From contig CBDCYR010000008.1 of NCBI GenBank assembly GCA_965224275.1, positions 62,001 through 126,000 on the forward strand: a stretch of 64,000 nt of DNA, given 5' to 3'. The notes beneath the pieces were generated by a model. The model saw only the letters and a program-made list of their open reading frames with translations. It ran no database searches and had not been told where the DNA came from. Shown in pieces: positions 62,322 to 64,000 of this stretch. The position numbers were made by a program, and so were the translations under genes. Position 1 is the first letter of the stretch. Every line of letters begins with the position of its first letter. Source of the stretch: CAUZWH01 sp965224275. Its GTDB lineage: Bacteria > Pseudomonadota > Alphaproteobacteria > SHVV01.

Positions 62322-63170
62322 ATGAAAATGTTGAAATCACTCTTAGGCGTGGCCGTTGCGACGGGCTTGCTGTTCGCGGTTTCAAGTGCGAAAGCAGCCG
62401 ACGACACCCGTCAGGCGCTGTCGTCGGAAAGCGCTCTCGAAACGATTAAGAAACGCGGCGCGCTGCGCGTCGGTCTGGCCACGTTCGTACCCTGGGCCAT
62501 GCGCGATAAGAACGGCAAACTCATTGGCTTCGAGATCGATGTCGCGACCAAATTAGCCAAGGATATGGGCGTTGAGCTCGAATTCGTTCCCACTGCATGG
62601 GATGGCATTATCCCGGCTCTGATCGCCGGCAAGTTTGACGCCATCATCAGTGGTATGTCGATTACCTCGAAACGAAACCTCACGGTCAACTTTTCGAGGC
62701 CCTATGCCAGCACGGGTTACATCCTGATGGCGAGCACCGATCGCGCCGACAAGAAGGGATTGAAATCCCTGGCCGACTTCAACAAGTCCGGCATTACGAT
62801 TGCGACGCGGCGAGCATCGACCGGTGCGGTCGCGATGCAGCGCAACTTTCCCAAGGCAAAGTTGATCTACTTCGACGATGACACGCTTGCCTACCAGGAA
62901 GCGGCCAACGGCAAGGTTGACGGCGTTTCCTCGACACCGCCGAAAGCGGCATTCGAGGTCGAAAAGCGTGGCGGCAAGCTGCGCGTCGTATCGCACGATC
63001 TGATGTCGCCAACGCGTGAGGCTTTTGCATTGCGCAAGGGTGACCCAGATGCGCTCAACTTCTTCAACAACTGGATACAGGAGCAGCAGGCCAGCGGTTG
63101 GTTGCAAGAGCGCCATGCCTATTGGTTCACCACGCGTGAGTGGGCCGGCATGGTTGGCGCCAAGAAATAA
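62322..63170 (+). CDS. Polar amino acid ABC transporter substrate-binding protein
   Basis: A 282-residue exported SBP_bac_3 protein. A signal peptide is seen (LLGVAVATGLLFAVSSAKA), then LRVGLATFVPWAMRDKNGKLIGFEIDVATKLAKDMG in blocks, a standard PBPb ligand-binding start. Key pocket motifs FDAIISGMSITSKRN and GVSSTPPKAAFE follow. It follows the second Rieske gene by 96 bases. A matching His/Gln-type permease is encoded on the opposite strand beyond a terminator. It may bring in a betaine or amino acid that feeds the demethylation enzymes. Confidence 0.88.
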   Translation: MKMLKSLLGVAVATGLLFAVSSAKAADDTRQALSSESALETIKKRGALRVGLATFVPWAMRDKNGKLIGFEIDVATKLAKDMGVELEFVPTAWDGIIPALIAGKFDAIISGMSITSKRNLTVNFSRPYASTGYILMASTDRADKKGLKSLADFNKSGITIATRRASTGAVAMQRNFPKAKLIYFDDDTLAYQEAANGKVDGVSSTPPKAAFEVEKRGGKLRVVSHDLMSPTREAFALRKGDPDALNFFNNWIQEQQASGWLQERHAYWFTTREWAGMVGAKK

Positions 63171-63194
63171 GAGAGCGAAAATCTATTAGCGATC

Positions 63195-63231
63195 GGGGGC
63201 CGCCCGGATTGGGTTGGCCCCCTTCTTTTTT
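63195..63231 (+). terminator. Terminator between binding protein and convergent permease gene
   Basis: GGGGGCC at 63195-63201 pairs with GGCCCCC at 63216-63222 around a 14-base loop, followed by TTCTTTTTT. Confidence 0.85.
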
Positions 63232-63251
63232 CGATTCTTGATCACGCTGGG

Positions 63252-64000
63252 TTAGCGATGGACCTCGCTGCGCCGCTCGAGCCAGCCGAATGCCAGAGCA
63301 CAGCTGTAGCAAATGACGAAATACAGCAGGCCGACGAATATCCACACTTCGAACACCTGCGTCGTTGATATCGCGATCTCGTTGGCAAAAAAGGTCAGCT
63401 CCTGAATTGAGATCAGCGACACCAGCGACGAATCCTTAATCAGGATTATGAACTGGCCGGCCAGTGGCGGAATGACACGCTGCAGGGCCTGCGGCAACAC
63501 GACGTGAATCATCGTCTGAAAAGAGGTCAAGCCCACACTGGCGCCAGCCTCGAATTGAGCTTTTGGAATCGCCTGGATGCCCGCGCGGACGATCTCAGTC
63601 ACGTAGGCGCCGGAGAATAGCGACAGGCAGATCACGCCGGCGAGGAAATTCGAAAACAGTTTGGGCGGCGATGCCGTCCATTCGACGATGGTGACGGTGG
63701 TGGGCGATGCGCTTCTAATGAAATCGTCAACGCCCAGCAACGGCATGATCTGGCTGGAGATAAAGAAATAGAAGATAAAGATGAAAACCAGCGGTGGGAT
63801 GTTGCGTATCAGTTCGACATAGGCGCGGCTCAGCAACCGCGGGAAAAGCCGGGTGCTCGTGCGCATCACCCCCATGACGCCGCCGATTATCGCGGCAAAT
63901 AAAAGACTCCATGCGGCCAGGCGGATAGTTGTGAGAACGCCCAATACCAGCAGGTTGGGTACCAGATCGCCGGTGCTTTCGTCGCGACGGAAGAGGTAAC
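63252..64000 (-). CDS. Polar amino acid ABC transporter permease (partial, 5' end beyond window)
   Basis: The reading frame is open from its stop at 63252 to the right edge, so the start lies outside. The visible 249 residues contain several membrane spans and the EAA-type motif in AQFEAGASVGLTSFQTM, together with HVVLPQALQRVIPPLAGQFI across two blocks and LIKDSSLVSLISIQELTFFA. This is the HisM/GlnP family inner-membrane permease. The frame continues as YLFRRDESTGDLVPNLLVLG to base 64000. It may serve the adjacent binding protein at 62322, although the two genes converge. No ATPase gene is visible here. Confidence 0.88.
   Translation of the reverse strand, partial: YLFRRDESTGDLVPNLLVLGVLTTIRLAAWSLLFAAIIGGVMGVMRTSTRLFPRLLSRAYVELIRNIPPLVFIFIFYFFISSQIMPLLGVDDFIRSASPTTVTIVEWTASPPKLFSNFLAGVICLSLFSGAYVTEIVRAGIQAIPKAQFEAGASVGLTSFQTMIHVVLPQALQRVIPPLAGQFIILIKDSSLVSLISIQELTFFANEIAISTTQVFEVWIFVGLLYFVICYSCALAFGWLERRSEVHR

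Overview
The window looks like a chromosomal segment of an alphaproteobacterium, probably Rhodospirillales-like and possibly marine or from an uncultured lineage. The evidence is a moderately high GC content, heterotetrameric sarcosine oxidase genes in the order soxB-D-A-G, Liv-type ABC systems, a hydantoinase pair, an mlaA/mlaC lipid-transport block, a LinB-like haloalkane dehalogenase and a DddP-like M24 enzyme. I see no tRNA, rRNA, transposase, integrase, phage gene or CRISPR array. I also see no classical transcription-factor gene in the whole 64 kb.

Layout. (1) 1-2295, minus strand: end of a surface-glycan block with two methyltransferases, a family 2 glycosyltransferase and a sugar-modifying cupin; the last gene runs off the left edge. 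(2) 2505-10526, plus strand: two paralogous guanidino-group-modifying enzymes of the arginine deiminase/DDAH fold, followed by a complete Liv-type importer (binding protein, fused LivHM permease, LivG, LivF) and a secreted NHL protein. (3) 10541-16973, minus strand: an SDR, a LinB-like haloalkane dehalogenase, a leucine-dehydrogenase-like enzyme and an FAD oxidoreductase, then a frameshifted DUF547 gene, an FG-GAP protein and a small ORF. (4) 16991-24317: hyuB/hyuA divergent from an NMT1-type binding protein, then an AsmA protein. (5) 24325-28289, minus strand: DddP-like M24 enzyme, 2-oxoglutarate oxygenase, amidohydrolase, EamA exporter. (6) 28486-36446: two tandem orphan binding proteins, an ACMSD-type amidohydrolase, two tandem MetE-like zinc methyltransferases, an acyl-CoA synthetase. 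(7) 36451-44885: phenylalanine hydroxylase, FIST protein, GAF-GAF-PAS adenylate cyclase, SLC13 permease, a large unrecognised protein. (8) 44928-50666, minus strand: housekeeping and envelope genes (pgk, gamma carbonic anhydrase, mlaA, Sel1 protein, mlaC) and a protease-fold protein that has lost its catalytic triad. (9) 50828-63170: a dimethylglycine-dehydrogenase-like protein, soxBDAG, two Rieske oxygenases and a polar amino acid binding protein, then a permease fragment at the right edge.

The recurring theme is import and stepwise breakdown of small nitrogen- or sulfur-containing, often methylated, organic compounds. Region 9 reads as an N-demethylation cascade ending at glycine: Rieske demethylase, dimethylglycine-type dehydrogenase, sarcosine oxidase. 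Region 2 reads as uptake plus hydrolysis or transfer of a guanidino compound. Region 5 may handle DMSP or a related substrate. A second theme is paralogue pairs side by side (two DDAH-like enzymes, two MetE-like enzymes, two binding proteins). In the DDAH-like pair one copy has lost expected active-site residues. That guanidino operon, the tandem MetE-like pair and the DddP-like/oxygenase pair are the best candidates for undescribed biochemistry.
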